64,000 bases of DNA from contig NZ_JAGSHX010000006.1 of the NCBI RefSeq assembly GCF_018138715.1, positions 5,642,001 through 5,706,000 of the forward strand, given 5' to 3'. Positions 1 to 9,371 of the stretch are shown piece after piece. The position numbers were made by a program, and so were the translations under genes. Position 1 is the first letter of the stretch; each line of letters opens with the position of its first letter. The DNA is from Streptomyces asiaticus. GTDB lineage: Bacteria > Actinomycetota > Actinomycetes > Streptomycetales > Streptomycetaceae. Under the pieces are notes generated by a model. The model made no database searches. It saw only the letters and a program-made list of their open reading frames with translations, and had not been told where the DNA came from.

Positions 1-1
1 C

Positions 2-1663
<1,662 letters not shown>

Positions 1664-1737
1664 GGGCGATCCTGGGGGCGTGACCGGGCGGCCGTCCCGG
1701 GCGGTTGCCCTGAACCGGCTTGCCTGCGGGGCCGCCG

Positions 1738-1752
1738 TGCATGGAAAATGCA
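1738..1752. promoter_or_regulatory. Inverted repeat at the antitoxin start (possible operator)
   Basis: TGCAT-GGAAA-ATGCA, perfect 5-bp arms, overlapping the possible start codons of the antitoxin (ATG at 1741 or 1756); the right arm continues as ATGCATGCAT. RHH antitoxins commonly bind such repeats to repress their own operon. That it is the operator is inference from position and symmetry. Confidence 0.35.
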
Positions 1753-1755
1753 TGC

Positions 1756-2034
1756 ATGGTGGCTCTTCAGATTCGGGATGTGCCGGACGAGGTGCGCGAC
1801 ATACTGGCCGAACGGGCGAGGCAGCTGGGCCAGTCCCTCCAGGGATATCTGCTGGACCTGGTCAAGCACGAGGCCGAGCGGGCGGGCAACGTCGCGCTGT
1901 TGCAACGGTTCGAGGGTCGATCGGACGGCGTCGAGACCGCCGTGAGCGAGACCGTACGCGAGCTCGACGCCGACCGCGCGGCACGCGTCGCCGGACCCGG
2001 CCTCTCACCGGGGGAGCCGGGGGCGCCCGCGTGA
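1756..2034 (+). CDS. Ribbon-helix-helix antitoxin (FitA/VapB-like)
   Basis: A 92-residue protein from ATG 1756 (MVALQIRDVPDEV); ATG 1741 adds five residues and GTG/ATG further upstream is possible. The first 45 residues fit the RHH fold of FitA-type antitoxins: a beta strand (ALQIRDVP), then DEVRDILAERARQLGQSLQGYLLDLV. Such proteins dimerise, bind the operon's own promoter and use the C-terminal tail to block a PIN toxin. The stop overlaps the GTG start of the downstream PIN gene (GTGA at 2031-2034), the usual coupling of a type II toxin-antitoxin pair. No good Shine-Dalgarno sequence is visible, so a leaderless or near-leaderless message is possible. Confidence 0.8.
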   Translation: MVALQIRDVPDEVRDILAERARQLGQSLQGYLLDLVKHEAERAGNVALLQRFEGRSDGVETAVSETVRELDADRAARVAGPGLSPGEPGAPA

Positions 2035-2426
2035 TCATCGTGGACGCGAGCGTCCTCATTGAAGCGCTCACCGGGGACGCCGCCGCCGGGAAGGCGGCCC
2101 GTGCGCGCCTCGCTCAGGACCCGCATTGGGCGGCGCCCGGCCATCTCGTCGTCGAGACCTTCCACGCGGTACGCGGTCGGCTCCTCGGAGGGAAGATCAC
2201 CCAAGCCCGCGCCGAGGACGCCGTGGCCGCGCTGACCGGGGCATCGATCGAGTCGATCGCCATCCAGCCGCTCCTGATGCGCATGTGGGAGCTGCGGGGG
2301 CAGGTCACGGGCTACCACGCGGCGTACATCGCGGCGGCGGAGGTGTACCGGGCTCCGCTGATCACTGGTGATGCCCGGCTGAGTCGCTGCACCATGGCGC
2401 GCTGCGTGATCGAAGTCCTCGGCTGA
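2031..2426 (+). CDS. PIN-domain ribonuclease toxin (VapC-like)
   Basis: GTG start, 131 residues, the usual VapC size. PIN toxins cleave RNA with three or four acidic residues around Mg2+. Seen here: Asp5 in MIIVDASVLIEAL, Glu42 in HLVVETFHA, and Asp114 in LITGDARL. The third conserved position, normally Asp in a (Y/F)DAxYVALA motif, is His96 here (TGYHAAYIAAAE). The substitution may weaken or change catalysis; it is read directly from CAC. The gene overlaps the antitoxin by 4 bp and is the last gene of the pair. Family assignment is firm, activity is uncertain. Confidence 0.85.
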   Translation: MIIVDASVLIEALTGDAAAGKAARARLAQDPHWAAPGHLVVETFHAVRGRLLGGKITQARAEDAVAALTGASIESIAIQPLLMRMWELRGQVTGYHAAYIAAAEVYRAPLITGDARLSRCTMARCVIEVLG

Positions 2427-2689
2427 TCGCCTGGGCGAGGGGGACAGGGGCGGGCCGCGCGCGACACCCCCGTCGTCGCGCGGCGGCCGGCCCCGGCTCA
2501 TGAGCCCGGCGGGGTGGCCGGGTGCGGTGCCGTGCGGGTGGGGGAGTGCGCCCTCAGCCCTCAGCCCTCAGCCCTCGGCGAGAGGCGGGGCTCGGCGCGG
2601 CCCGTCGTGGCTTGTCCAGGACAATAGGCGCCCGCGGCATCCGCGGCGAGGAACGATGTGCACAGTGAGCGCGCCGGGCGGTTCCCCAT

Positions 2690-2745
2690 CGAACGGTGAG
2701 TGCGCTGGCGAACGGTGAGTACGACGGCGAACGGAGAGCGACCCC
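2690..2745. repeat. Three tandem 19-bp units
   Basis: Units begin at 2690, 2709 and 2728; the first two share CGAACGGTGAGT, the third is CGAACGGAGAGC. Lies downstream of the PucR-type gene stop. No function is apparent. Confidence 0.7.
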
Positions 2746-2758
2746 GGTGTGCGGTCGC
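2738..2758. terminator. Small hairpin between convergent genes
   Basis: GCGACC and GGTCGC arms around a 9-nt loop, 7 bp beyond the stop of the PucR-type gene. A 6-bp stem without a T-run, so a weak candidate for a shared terminator. Confidence 0.35.
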
Positions 2759-2764
2759 CCCGTC

Positions 2765-4312
2765 TCAGAGCGAGCCCAAAGCCCGCATCGCGAGCCATAG
2801 TTCGTACTTCGCGCTCGGCGCGGTCAGCAGGGAGCGGCCCAGGGCGTCCTCCGCCCTGGTCAGGCGCTTGCGGGCGCCCGGGAGGGAGATGCCCAGGGCG
2901 GTGGCCGCTGCGGGGAGGCGGGCGTCGGCGCGCAGCCAGGCGCGTATGGTCTCCAGGCCGGCCGTCGGACCGGCCTGCTCCAGGGGGCGCAGCTGGGCCC
3001 GGGCCCAGGCCCCGGCGGCGGGGGTGCCCAGCACCGCGTCCAGTGTGGCGGTGTGCCCCGGCGGGGCCTGGGCGCGGGCCGCCGCGGCCTGGGGCGCCGT
3101 ATGCAGCCGCAGCGCCAGCCACGCGGCCGACTGCGCGGCCAGACTGCGGCTGACCTCCACGCCCAGCAGCTCGTCCAGATGGCGCATCCGCGCCGCGAGC
3201 GTATTGCGGTGGATCTTCAGATGGCGGCTGGCCGCCCCGCCGAAGCTGAGCCACGACCCGAGCGTGCCCAGCAGCTCCTGCGGGCCCGGGTCGGCGCGGC
3301 GGGCCGGTGCGTACCGCAGACAGGGCGCCAGGAGCTCGCTCGCCCACACATAGCCCTCCGGGCCCGCCAGGACGGTCACATCCACATCGCCGCCGAAACC
3401 CGCGCGGCGCCCGGGCGCGTTACGGGCCACCGCCAGCGCGTGGATGGCCTGCTCGTACGCGGTCGGTGTGTCCCGCAGCGCGACCGCCGCGCTCACCCCG
3501 ACCCGGCATTCGGGCACCAGCCGGACGATCAGCAGGTCCAGTGGCGCAGGGCCGCCGCGCGGGCCGCCGCTCACCGCCGCCGCACCCGGGCCCGGCTCGG
3601 GCGGTACGAGCGCGAGCACATGGTTCGGGCGCACCGGACACGGCACGATCCACGCCCCGCCCCCGGCCTCGCGGTCGATCCGCCGGGCGATCTCGCGCCG
3701 CCGGGCGTGCGGGCACTCGATGACGTACATCTGGACCATCGCGGGCAGCGCCGGCCGCAGCGCCCCGGCGATCCGCTGCGCGGCGGGCACGCTGCCCACC
3801 ATCAGCAGATGCAGCACCGCCTCCCGGCTGTACTCCTCGGCCGACTCGATCCGCCGCCGCGCCCGCTCGGACTGCTCCAGCCGCCAGCACAGGGCGAGGG
3901 TGCGGGCGGCGTCGGCGAGCAGCGTTCCGCAGTGCGGATCGTCCGGCCCGACGACGGCGAGATACGTCCTGGGGCCGGTGTCGAGCGCGATCAGATGCAC
4001 CGGGGGCCCATCGCCCCCGCCCAGCACGGCGGAGGCCGCCCCGCGCCGGTGCAGCTCGACAGCGGCCACGGCGGCGGCGTCGACGGCGACCCGCGCCACC
4101 GCCGGGTCGTGCTCCCCACCCGGCCCGGCCAGCACCCGCCCCGTGTCCCCGACCAGCACGGCCGGACCCCCGGTCCGCCGGGCCAGCCAGCCGAGCATCG
4201 CCCGTACCGCCCCACGCTTGGTGGCCAGCCGGGCGAGAGCGAGAACGTCATCGGCGCGGTCGGCGCGGTCGGCGCGCACGTCGGAGGGCGGGGTGTGCAT
4301 GAAACAGCACAT
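2765..4312 (-). CDS. PucR/CdaR-type transcriptional regulator
   Basis: 515 residues from ATG 4312; ATG 4300 (MHTPPSDV) is an equally good start and neither has a clear ribosome site. The N-terminal ~330 residues resemble the sensing part of PucR-family regulators. A PucR-type helix-turn-helix follows (LKIHRNTLAARMRHLDELLG), and the far C-terminus carries a second HTH-like segment (AATALGISLPGARKRLTRAE). The family contains activators of purine, sugar-acid or developmental genes; the target here is unknown. It lies 105 bp downstream of the radical SAM gene on the same strand, so co-transcription is possible. The family call is good, the role is not known. Confidence 0.75.
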   Translation of the reverse strand: MCCFMHTPPSDVRADRADRADDVLALARLATKRGAVRAMLGWLARRTGGPAVLVGDTGRVLAGPGGEHDPAVARVAVDAAAVAAVELHRRGAASAVLGGGDGPPVHLIALDTGPRTYLAVVGPDDPHCGTLLADAARTLALCWRLEQSERARRRIESAEEYSREAVLHLLMVGSVPAAQRIAGALRPALPAMVQMYVIECPHARRREIARRIDREAGGGAWIVPCPVRPNHVLALVPPEPGPGAAAVSGGPRGGPAPLDLLIVRLVPECRVGVSAAVALRDTPTAYEQAIHALAVARNAPGRRAGFGGDVDVTVLAGPEGYVWASELLAPCLRYAPARRADPGPQELLGTLGSWLSFGGAASRHLKIHRNTLAARMRHLDELLGVEVSRSLAAQSAAWLALRLHTAPQAAAARAQAPPGHTATLDAVLGTPAAGAWARAQLRPLEQAGPTAGLETIRAWLRADARLPAAATALGISLPGARKRLTRAEDALGRSLLTAPSAKYELWLAMRALGSL

Positions 4313-4354
4313 TAGTTCTGATCGCCTGGGTTTCGGAAAGGGCCCGACCCCGCC

Positions 4355-4374
4355 TGTGGAAAACCTGTGGAAAC
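4355..4374. promoter_or_regulatory. Pair of DnaA-box-like nonamers
   Basis: TGTGGAAAA at 4355-4363 and TGTGGAAAC at 4366-4374, that is TTTTCCACA-type near matches to the DnaA box, 11 bp apart, in the gap upstream of the PucR-type gene. Binding is inference; these are one or two mismatches from consensus. Confidence 0.3.
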
Positions 4375-4417
4375 GACGGAGACGTAGCCGGTTCCTCCGA
4401 GCGCTTCGGGACCACTG

Positions 4418-6088
4418 TCATCCTGTGGCTCGCGGTTCCGCGAGCAGGCCGGGCAGGGCAAAGAGAGTCCGGCCCTGCGCCATGCTGGTGTGCTCGATCC
4501 AGCCGTCCGGCAGGGCGAGCGTGTGGCGGCGCAGGCGGCGGCCAGTGGTGCGCATAACGGGGGAGAGATGGCAGGGGTCGAGTTCCTCGACCAGTAGGCT
4601 CGGGGCGCTGGTGGCTGGGTTCTTCTTCCCTGTGACGGCGAGTGGCAGGCGCCCGGTAGGCGCAAGAGGCAGAGGTGCCATCCGCCAGATCGGTCCGCGG
4701 AGGGCGGACAGGCTGGCCCGGCCGAAGTCGCGTTCCTCGAGCGGGGTCATTGGTTCGCCGTTGGTGCCGGTCAGGCCGCGGAACAGTTTCTCGGCGCGGC
4801 CCTGGTTGACGATCTGTCCGGTGTCGATGGTGAAGGTCCGGGAGAAGAACATGCGCGGTGGGTAGCCGGCCCGCTCAAGCGCCGCAGCGTACGCGGCGAC
4901 CTGGGGATGGATCTGCTCGCACAGATGGGCCGCCGCAGCACGGTCGATGGGCTGCAATTCGTCGGCCTGGGCGGTGAGCGCCTGAAGAACGGTGGCCACG
5001 TCCGCGCCAGTGGCATGGGCGAACTCGTCCCGGCGGCCCAGCCCGTGGGCCCGCTTGTGGGCCAGCAAGGTGTTGAGCAGGGGCCTGGTTGCGTCGGTGT
5101 AGCCGGAGTTCGGGCGCACGGCGGTGGCCGGATAGAGGTGCAGGGCGGTGAAGGTGCCGTCGGGGTGGAAGTTGGGATCGGCCGCGAAGTACGGGCCGTC
5201 GGCGTTGGAGAAGCGGTGCAGCCGTACCGTCCGGGCCCGGTGCGGCACCGAGAGGGTGCCGGTGAGCGCAGCCTGCACCGTGGCGGCCGTCGGCGGTGCG
5301 ATGTCGGAGGTGATGTGCAGGTAGGGGGCACCGGGTTCGGAGTAGAGCGGCTCGTCCAGGCTCTCGATCACGGTCTCGGGCAGCTCACCGTCGGTCCGTT
5401 CATGGGAGATGAGCAGGTGGGGGCCGGTGGCGAGGACGTGGTGGCCGTCGATGCGGGCGTCGGTCAGTTCGCCGATCCCGACGAGCGGGGCGAAGCGGAG
5501 CTCGCACGCGGCGGTGGTGGCGCCGTGCCCGAGCACGTCCAGTAGTGGACGGTATGTCCGCAGGGCAGCGGCCAGATCCTCGATATACGCCTGGCGGTCG
5601 ACCCCGAAGCGGCCGGTGAAGCCGAGGGTGTAGGGGGTGACGGAGAAACGGATGCCGTCGAAGGCGCCGGTGAACTCCTTCACCAGGTGCTGGTGCATAG
5701 CGGCCAGTCGCGCGGAGTGGCGGGAGTAGCCGACGGTGGAGATTCGCAGCTTCACGCCAAGGACATCACGGGCAAGCTGGGCATAGTGGTCGAGGTGGGG
5801 GTAGGAGCCGATGTCGTTGTCCAGATAGGGGAAGACCACGCCGGGGCGGTGGATACGGCCCGAGGCGATGGCCAGGCTCCGCTCGGCGGCGACCCCCGCG
5901 AGCGCGGTGAACAGGCCGGTCAGCCCCTCTTGGGTCAGGCTCCAGATGTCGCGGCCGGCACCTTGCGAGCACATGGCGCATCCATTGAAGCAGCCGACCT
6001 GTGGGGCCAGGTATTGCAGGCGGGTGAAGGCGTCGTCGGGCATGCGCCGCAACTGCTCCAGCAGCCCGGGTACGACGGTGGTGGTCAT
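4418..6088 (-). CDS. Radical SAM enzyme of unknown function
   Basis: 556 residues. The N-terminal motif Cys33-x3-Cys37-x2-Cys40 (CFNGCAMCSQGAG) is the radical SAM 4Fe-4S ligand set, so it should cleave S-adenosylmethionine to a 5'-deoxyadenosyl radical. The following VFPYLDNDIGSYPHLDHY fits a barrel strand of the family. No SPASM-type second cysteine cluster is seen; remaining cysteines are scattered. The C-terminal ~200 residues match nothing I recognise. Its ATG overlaps the stop of a 66-codon upstream gene (ATGA, 6085-6088), implying translational coupling with that peptide. A role in modifying the peptide is inference. It could instead act on a small molecule. Confidence 0.8.
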   Translation of the reverse strand: MTTTVVPGLLEQLRRMPDDAFTRLQYLAPQVGCFNGCAMCSQGAGRDIWSLTQEGLTGLFTALAGVAAERSLAIASGRIHRPGVVFPYLDNDIGSYPHLDHYAQLARDVLGVKLRISTVGYSRHSARLAAMHQHLVKEFTGAFDGIRFSVTPYTLGFTGRFGVDRQAYIEDLAAALRTYRPLLDVLGHGATTAACELRFAPLVGIGELTDARIDGHHVLATGPHLLISHERTDGELPETVIESLDEPLYSEPGAPYLHITSDIAPPTAATVQAALTGTLSVPHRARTVRLHRFSNADGPYFAADPNFHPDGTFTALHLYPATAVRPNSGYTDATRPLLNTLLAHKRAHGLGRRDEFAHATGADVATVLQALTAQADELQPIDRAAAAHLCEQIHPQVAAYAAALERAGYPPRMFFSRTFTIDTGQIVNQGRAEKLFRGLTGTNGEPMTPLEERDFGRASLSALRGPIWRMAPLPLAPTGRLPLAVTGKKNPATSAPSLLVEELDPCHLSPVMRTTGRRLRRHTLALPDGWIEHTSMAQGRTLFALPGLLAEPRATG

Positions 6089-6285
6089 GACGGTGTCACC
6101 TCGCTGGAAGTCGGTGGTGAGTAAGCCCCAAGGTCACGCCCGGTCTCGAACTCGCCGAAGAGCGGCATGTACTCCAGCCGCCAGCACACCTGCACGCACC
6201 GTTTCGGCAGTGCGGCCCCGATCCCGCCCCCACGGGCATCCCAACCCACCAGTTCGGTGGAGGAGTCCGCCCGCTTCTTCGCCAT
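6085..6285 (-). CDS. 66-residue peptide coupled to the radical SAM gene (candidate RiPP precursor)
   Basis: Starts at ATG 6285 (MAKKRADSST) and ends in ATGA overlap with the radical SAM gene. The N-terminal third is basic and Gly-rich (VGWDARGGGIGAALPKR); then come Cys30 and Cys34 (RCVQVCWRLEYMPLF), Trp35, two Phe and Tyr residues, and a Ser/Thr/Pro-rich tail ending SEVTPS. No signal peptide, no membrane segment, no leader class I recognise. Small size, gene order and tight coupling suit a precursor or partner peptide of the enzyme. An AGGG lies directly against the ATG, so the true start may be a little further in. Existence as a gene is likely; the function is inference. Confidence 0.55.
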   Translation of the reverse strand: MAKKRADSSTELVGWDARGGGIGAALPKRCVQVCWRLEYMPLFGEFETGRDLGAYSPPTSSEVTPS

Positions 6286-6339
6286 CCCTGAGGGCTACCC
6301 ACCAACACAGCAGACAGCACCGGAAGCGCTGCCGCGCCC

Positions 6340-6510
6340 GTCAACCCGACCGGCGCTGATCCGGTACCCGCTGTACTCGATCACGCGTCCCTCGCGTCTG
6401 ACGAGGATGCGGTCAGCCAGTTGCGTGTTCTCGAGCCGGTGTGTGACGACGATGGTCATGCGGCTGTCGGCGATGCGCCGGATCATGCGGGAGGACCTGG
6501 GCATCTTCGA
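6340..6510 (-). pseudogene. Remnant of an ABC exporter ATPase C-terminus
   Basis: On the minus strand a stretch reads IRRIADSRMTIVVTHRLENT followed by QLADRILVRREGRVIEYSGY, the switch-histidine region (THRL) and D-loop-distal end of an exporter-type ABC ATPase. Walker A, signature and membrane parts are absent, and the flanking residues do not match the family. It is a truncated relic immediately upstream of the 66-residue peptide gene, suggesting the locus once carried an exporter. Confidence 0.6.
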
Positions 6511-6617
6511 CTGAGGCCCGGGGCCGGGGCCATGACCTCGGGGGTAATCGACGCTCCTGGCGGGGCGCGGCAGGCTGATCCGTGTCCGCCGATCCGCTTG
6601 GAGCACTTGGAGGAGCC

Positions 6618-6980
6618 ATGCCCGCCGCCTACGCGCTCGCGCATCTGCACGGCCGCAGCCCGCACCCCGACGTCATCGAGTACCTGGAGCGGATCCAGGC
6701 CACCCTCGACCCCTTTCACGGCCGGTTCCTCATCCACGGCGACACGTTCGAGGTGGTCGAGGGGGAGTGGCCGGGCAGTGTGGTGCTGATCGAGTTCCCG
6801 GGCGGGATGGCGGACGCCCGCGCGTGGTACGCGTCGCCCGCCTATCAGGACATCCTGGCGCTGCGCACCGACCACATCGAGGGCGATGTGATCCTGGCCG
6901 ATGGCGTCGGCCCCGGCTACGACCCACTGAAGCGGGCCGAGAAGCTCCGGTCCGCCGACCCCAGCGGGTACGCCCGCTGA
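6618..6980 (+). CDS. DUF1330 family protein
   Basis: 120 residues from ATG 6618, chosen because GGAGGA sits at 6609-6614, a good spacing. The sequence (AYALAHL, GRFLIHGDTFEVVEG, VLIEFPGGMADARAWYASPAYQDIL) is typical of DUF1330, small dimeric alpha/beta-barrel proteins related to YCII/EthD folds. No enzymatic function is established for the family. It is a single gene, divergent from the peptide/radical SAM operon and followed by an intergenic repeat cluster. Confidence 0.85.
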   Translation: MPAAYALAHLHGRSPHPDVIEYLERIQATLDPFHGRFLIHGDTFEVVEGEWPGSVVLIEFPGGMADARAWYASPAYQDILALRTDHIEGDVILADGVGPGYDPLKRAEKLRSADPSGYAR

Positions 6981-7044
6981 GCGCTCCGCGGGAAGTGTCG
7001 CGATGTGTCGTCGGCCGACTGCGGCGCCGTCGTGGCTGGTCCCA

Positions 7045-7225
7045 CGCGGCGGAGCCGCATATCGACACAGCCGCGGCGGAGCCGCACAACGACACAGCCC
7101 CGCGCCCCTTCGGGGCGCTGCCCGAACCGTAGCGGGCTTCCTCCGACCTGCTGGGCGCGCGCCACCCAGCGGGTCTTCCCCCCTCTCCGCCACTTCCCGC
7201 GGCATGGATATGCGGCTCCGCCGCG
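7045..7225. repeat. Tandem 27-bp repeat with distant inverted copy
   Basis: Units 7045-7071 and 7072-7098 share CGCGGCGGAGCCGCA and CGACACAGC. The 18-bp core CGCGGCGGAGCCGCATAT recurs inverted at 7208-7225 (ATATGCGGCTCCGCCGCG). The whole could fold into a long stem enclosing the 7102 hairpin. Confidence 0.8.
7102..7118. terminator. Strong GC hairpin
   Basis: GCGCCCC-TTC-GGGGCGC, perfect 7-bp stem with a 3-nt loop, 121 bp after the DUF1330 stop. Likely transcription terminator, useful in either direction. Confidence 0.6.
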
Positions 7226-7332
7226 TGGCAAGGGCTTCGCCCCTGGGCCCCGGGGGGCGACGAGCCGACCGTCGCCGCGATCAGCGCACCGGCCGGGGAT
7301 GCCGACCGCGCCACCTGCGACGCGGCCGGGGG

Positions 7333-7349
7333 CTGGGGCGGAGCCCCAG
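7333..7349. terminator. Hairpin downstream of the gamma-glutamyltransferase gene
   Basis: CTGGGGC-GGA-GCCCCAG, perfect 7-bp stem, 42 bp beyond the stop of the minus-strand gene. Probable terminator for that gene. Confidence 0.6.
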
Positions 7350-7390
7350 TTGGGGGAAGGGGCGGGGAGGGGAGTAGCCCACCGCAGGCG

Positions 7391-9256
7391 TCAGCGCCCC
7401 ACCGCGTAGCCCTGCGCGCCGCGCGGGTTGGCGGCGGCGAGCAGGACGCCCGTCTCCGGGTCGCGGGCGACCGCGCACAGGCGGCCCTCCGACCAGGGTT
7501 CGCCGACCACGACGTCGTGGCCTCGGCGGCGGAGTTCCGCAAGGGCGGGTTCGCCGATGCGGGACTCGACGACCACCCGGCCCGCCGTCATCGCCCGGGG
7601 GTGGAAGGAGCCGGGGAAGGACTCCTGGTGCCAGTTGGGGGCGTCGATGGCGCCCTGGAGATCCAGGCCGGAGCGCACCGGCGCCCGTAGCGCCACGCCG
7701 AGGAAGAAGTGGGTGCTCCACTGGTCCTGCTGGTCGCCGCCGGGAGTGCCGAAGGCCATGACGGGGGTGTCGCCGCGCAGCGCGAGCGAGGGGGTGAGCG
7801 TGGTGCGGGGGCGGCGGCCGGGGGTGAGGGAGTTGGGCAGGCCGGGGTCCAGCCAGGTCATCTGGAGCCGGGTGCCGAGCGGGAAACCCAGCGCGGGGAT
7901 GACGGGGTTGGACTGGAGCCAGCCGCCGCTGGGCGTGGCCGCGACCATGTTGCCCCAGCGGTCCACCACGTCGAGGTGGCAGGTGTCGCCCCGGGTCACC
8001 CCGTCCCGGTCGACGACGGGTTCGCCATGAGCCGGTCCGCCCAGCCCCAGGCCCAGGTCCCCGCCGCCGACCGTCGGCTCGCCGCCGCCCGGCCCGGCGG
8101 CCGGTCCGGCCGCCCCGGACGCGGCGCGGGCCACCGCGGCCAGCGCCTGCTTGCTCAGCCGTGGCGTACGGCCCCCGGGATGCCCGGGGCGCAGCTCGTA
8201 CGAGGCCCGTTCGCCGATCAGCGCCCGCCGCTCGTCGTTGTACGGACGCGAGAGCAGCTCCGTCAGCGGCACGTCGGCGGCGTCCCCGTACCACGCCTCG
8301 CGGTCGGCCATGGCCAGCTTGCCGCCCTCGATCAGGAGGTGCAGGAAGTCGGGCGTGCCCAGGTCGGCCTCGCTCAGCTCGTACGGCAGCAGGGCGAGTT
8401 GCTGGAGCAGCACCGGCCCCTGGCTCCAGGGCCCGGCCTTGCACACGGTCCAGCCGTTCCAGAAGTGGCGGACCGGCGGCTCGTACGTGGCCTCGAAGGC
8501 GGCCAGGTCGTCCCCGGTCATGGTCCCGGCGTTGCGGTGCCCGGACGAGTCCATCGCGGGCCGGGCCGCCGCGTCCGCCAGCTCCTCCGCGATGAAGCCC
8601 TCGCGCCAGACCCGGCGGGCCGCCTCGATCTGGGTCTCGCGCCCCGGCCCTGCCCCCTCCGCCTCGGTGACCAGCCGTCGCCAGGTGGCGGCCAGCGCGG
8701 GGTTGGTGAGCAGCCGCCCGGCGGCGGGGGACTTCCCGTCCGGCAGATACAGCTCGGCCGAGGTGGTCCACTCGGTCTCGAACAGCTCCCGCACCGTCTC
8801 GACGGTCTCCCCGATCCGCTCGACCGCCGGATGGCCGTGCTCGGCGTAGCCGATCGCGTACCGCAGCACCTCGGCGAGCCGCTTCGTACCGTGGTCGCGC
8901 AGCAGCACCATCCAGGCGTCGAACGCACCGGGCACCGCCGCCGCGAGCGGGCCGGTGCCGGGGACGAGGTCGAGGCCGAGCGCGGTGTAGTGGTCGATGG
9001 TGGCCCCGGCGGGGGCCGGGCCCTGGCCGCACAGCACGGTGGGTTCGCCGCCCGCCGGGGCGAGGATGATCGGCACCTCACCGGCGGGCCCGTTCAGATG
9101 CGGCTCGACCACATGCAGGACGAACCCGGCGGCCACGGCCGCGTCGAAGGCGTTGCCGCCGTCCTCCAGGACGGCCATGGCGGACTGCGAGGCCAGCCAG
9201 TGGGTGGAGGACACCATGCCATGGGTGCCCTGAAGGGTGGGCCGGGTGGTGAACAT
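7391..9256 (-). CDS. Gamma-glutamyltransferase family protein
   Basis: 621 residues from ATG 9256 (MFTTRPTLQGTHGMVSSTHW). The family is made as a proenzyme that cuts itself before a catalytic Thr. That Thr is Thr425 in DTCHLDVVDRWGNMVAATPS, and the substrate-binding region GFPLGTRLQM and the C-terminal HQESF are present. No signal peptide is visible, so it may be cytoplasmic, unlike classical periplasmic GGT; many such paralogues act on other acyl-amide substrates. A Gly/Ala/Pro-rich insertion (residues about 376-412) lies just before the cleavage point. Neighbouring peptide-importer genes on the same strand upstream suggest a link to imported peptide breakdown, which is inference. Confidence 0.85.
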   Translation of the reverse strand: MFTTRPTLQGTHGMVSSTHWLASQSAMAVLEDGGNAFDAAVAAGFVLHVVEPHLNGPAGEVPIILAPAGGEPTVLCGQGPAPAGATIDHYTALGLDLVPGTGPLAAAVPGAFDAWMVLLRDHGTKRLAEVLRYAIGYAEHGHPAVERIGETVETVRELFETEWTTSAELYLPDGKSPAAGRLLTNPALAATWRRLVTEAEGAGPGRETQIEAARRVWREGFIAEELADAAARPAMDSSGHRNAGTMTGDDLAAFEATYEPPVRHFWNGWTVCKAGPWSQGPVLLQQLALLPYELSEADLGTPDFLHLLIEGGKLAMADREAWYGDAADVPLTELLSRPYNDERRALIGERASYELRPGHPGGRTPRLSKQALAAVARAASGAAGPAAGPGGGEPTVGGGDLGLGLGGPAHGEPVVDRDGVTRGDTCHLDVVDRWGNMVAATPSGGWLQSNPVIPALGFPLGTRLQMTWLDPGLPNSLTPGRRPRTTLTPSLALRGDTPVMAFGTPGGDQQDQWSTHFFLGVALRAPVRSGLDLQGAIDAPNWHQESFPGSFHPRAMTAGRVVVESRIGEPALAELRRRGHDVVVGEPWSEGRLCAVARDPETGVLLAAANPRGAQGYAVGR

Positions 9257-9283
9257 GTCGGCAGGCTCCTGGTCTCGTACGAA

Positions 9284-9310
9284 TGCGGGTGCGGGTGCGG
9301 GTGCGGGTGC
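9284..9310. repeat. Hexanucleotide repeat
   Basis: TGCGGG repeated four times and then TGCAGG, followed by degenerate copies to about 9365, between the ABC transporter operon and the gamma-glutamyltransferase gene. A likely slippage-prone spacer. Confidence 0.7.
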
Positions 9311-9371
9311 AGGTGTGGACGGCGGGTGGGGACGGCGGGTGTGGACGTGCGGGTGCGGACGTGCGGGGCAG

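Larger units (their letters stand above)
2427..2764. other. Convergent intergenic region with short repeats
   Basis: No credible gene. It contains four heptamers CCCTCAG (2551-2577, last one CCCTCGG), three imperfect 19-bp tandem units starting CGAACGGTGAG (2690, 2709, 2728) and a small hairpin at its right end. It separates the convergent PIN and PucR-type genes. Confidence 0.7.
6981..7390. other. Convergent intergenic region with repeat cluster
   Basis: 410 bp without a gene. It holds a tandem 27-bp repeat, an inverted copy of its core 110 bp on, and two strong hairpins listed separately. Sequences of this kind (GCGGCGGAGCCGC, GGGGCGGAGCCCC) recur between genes in Streptomyces. Confidence 0.75.
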
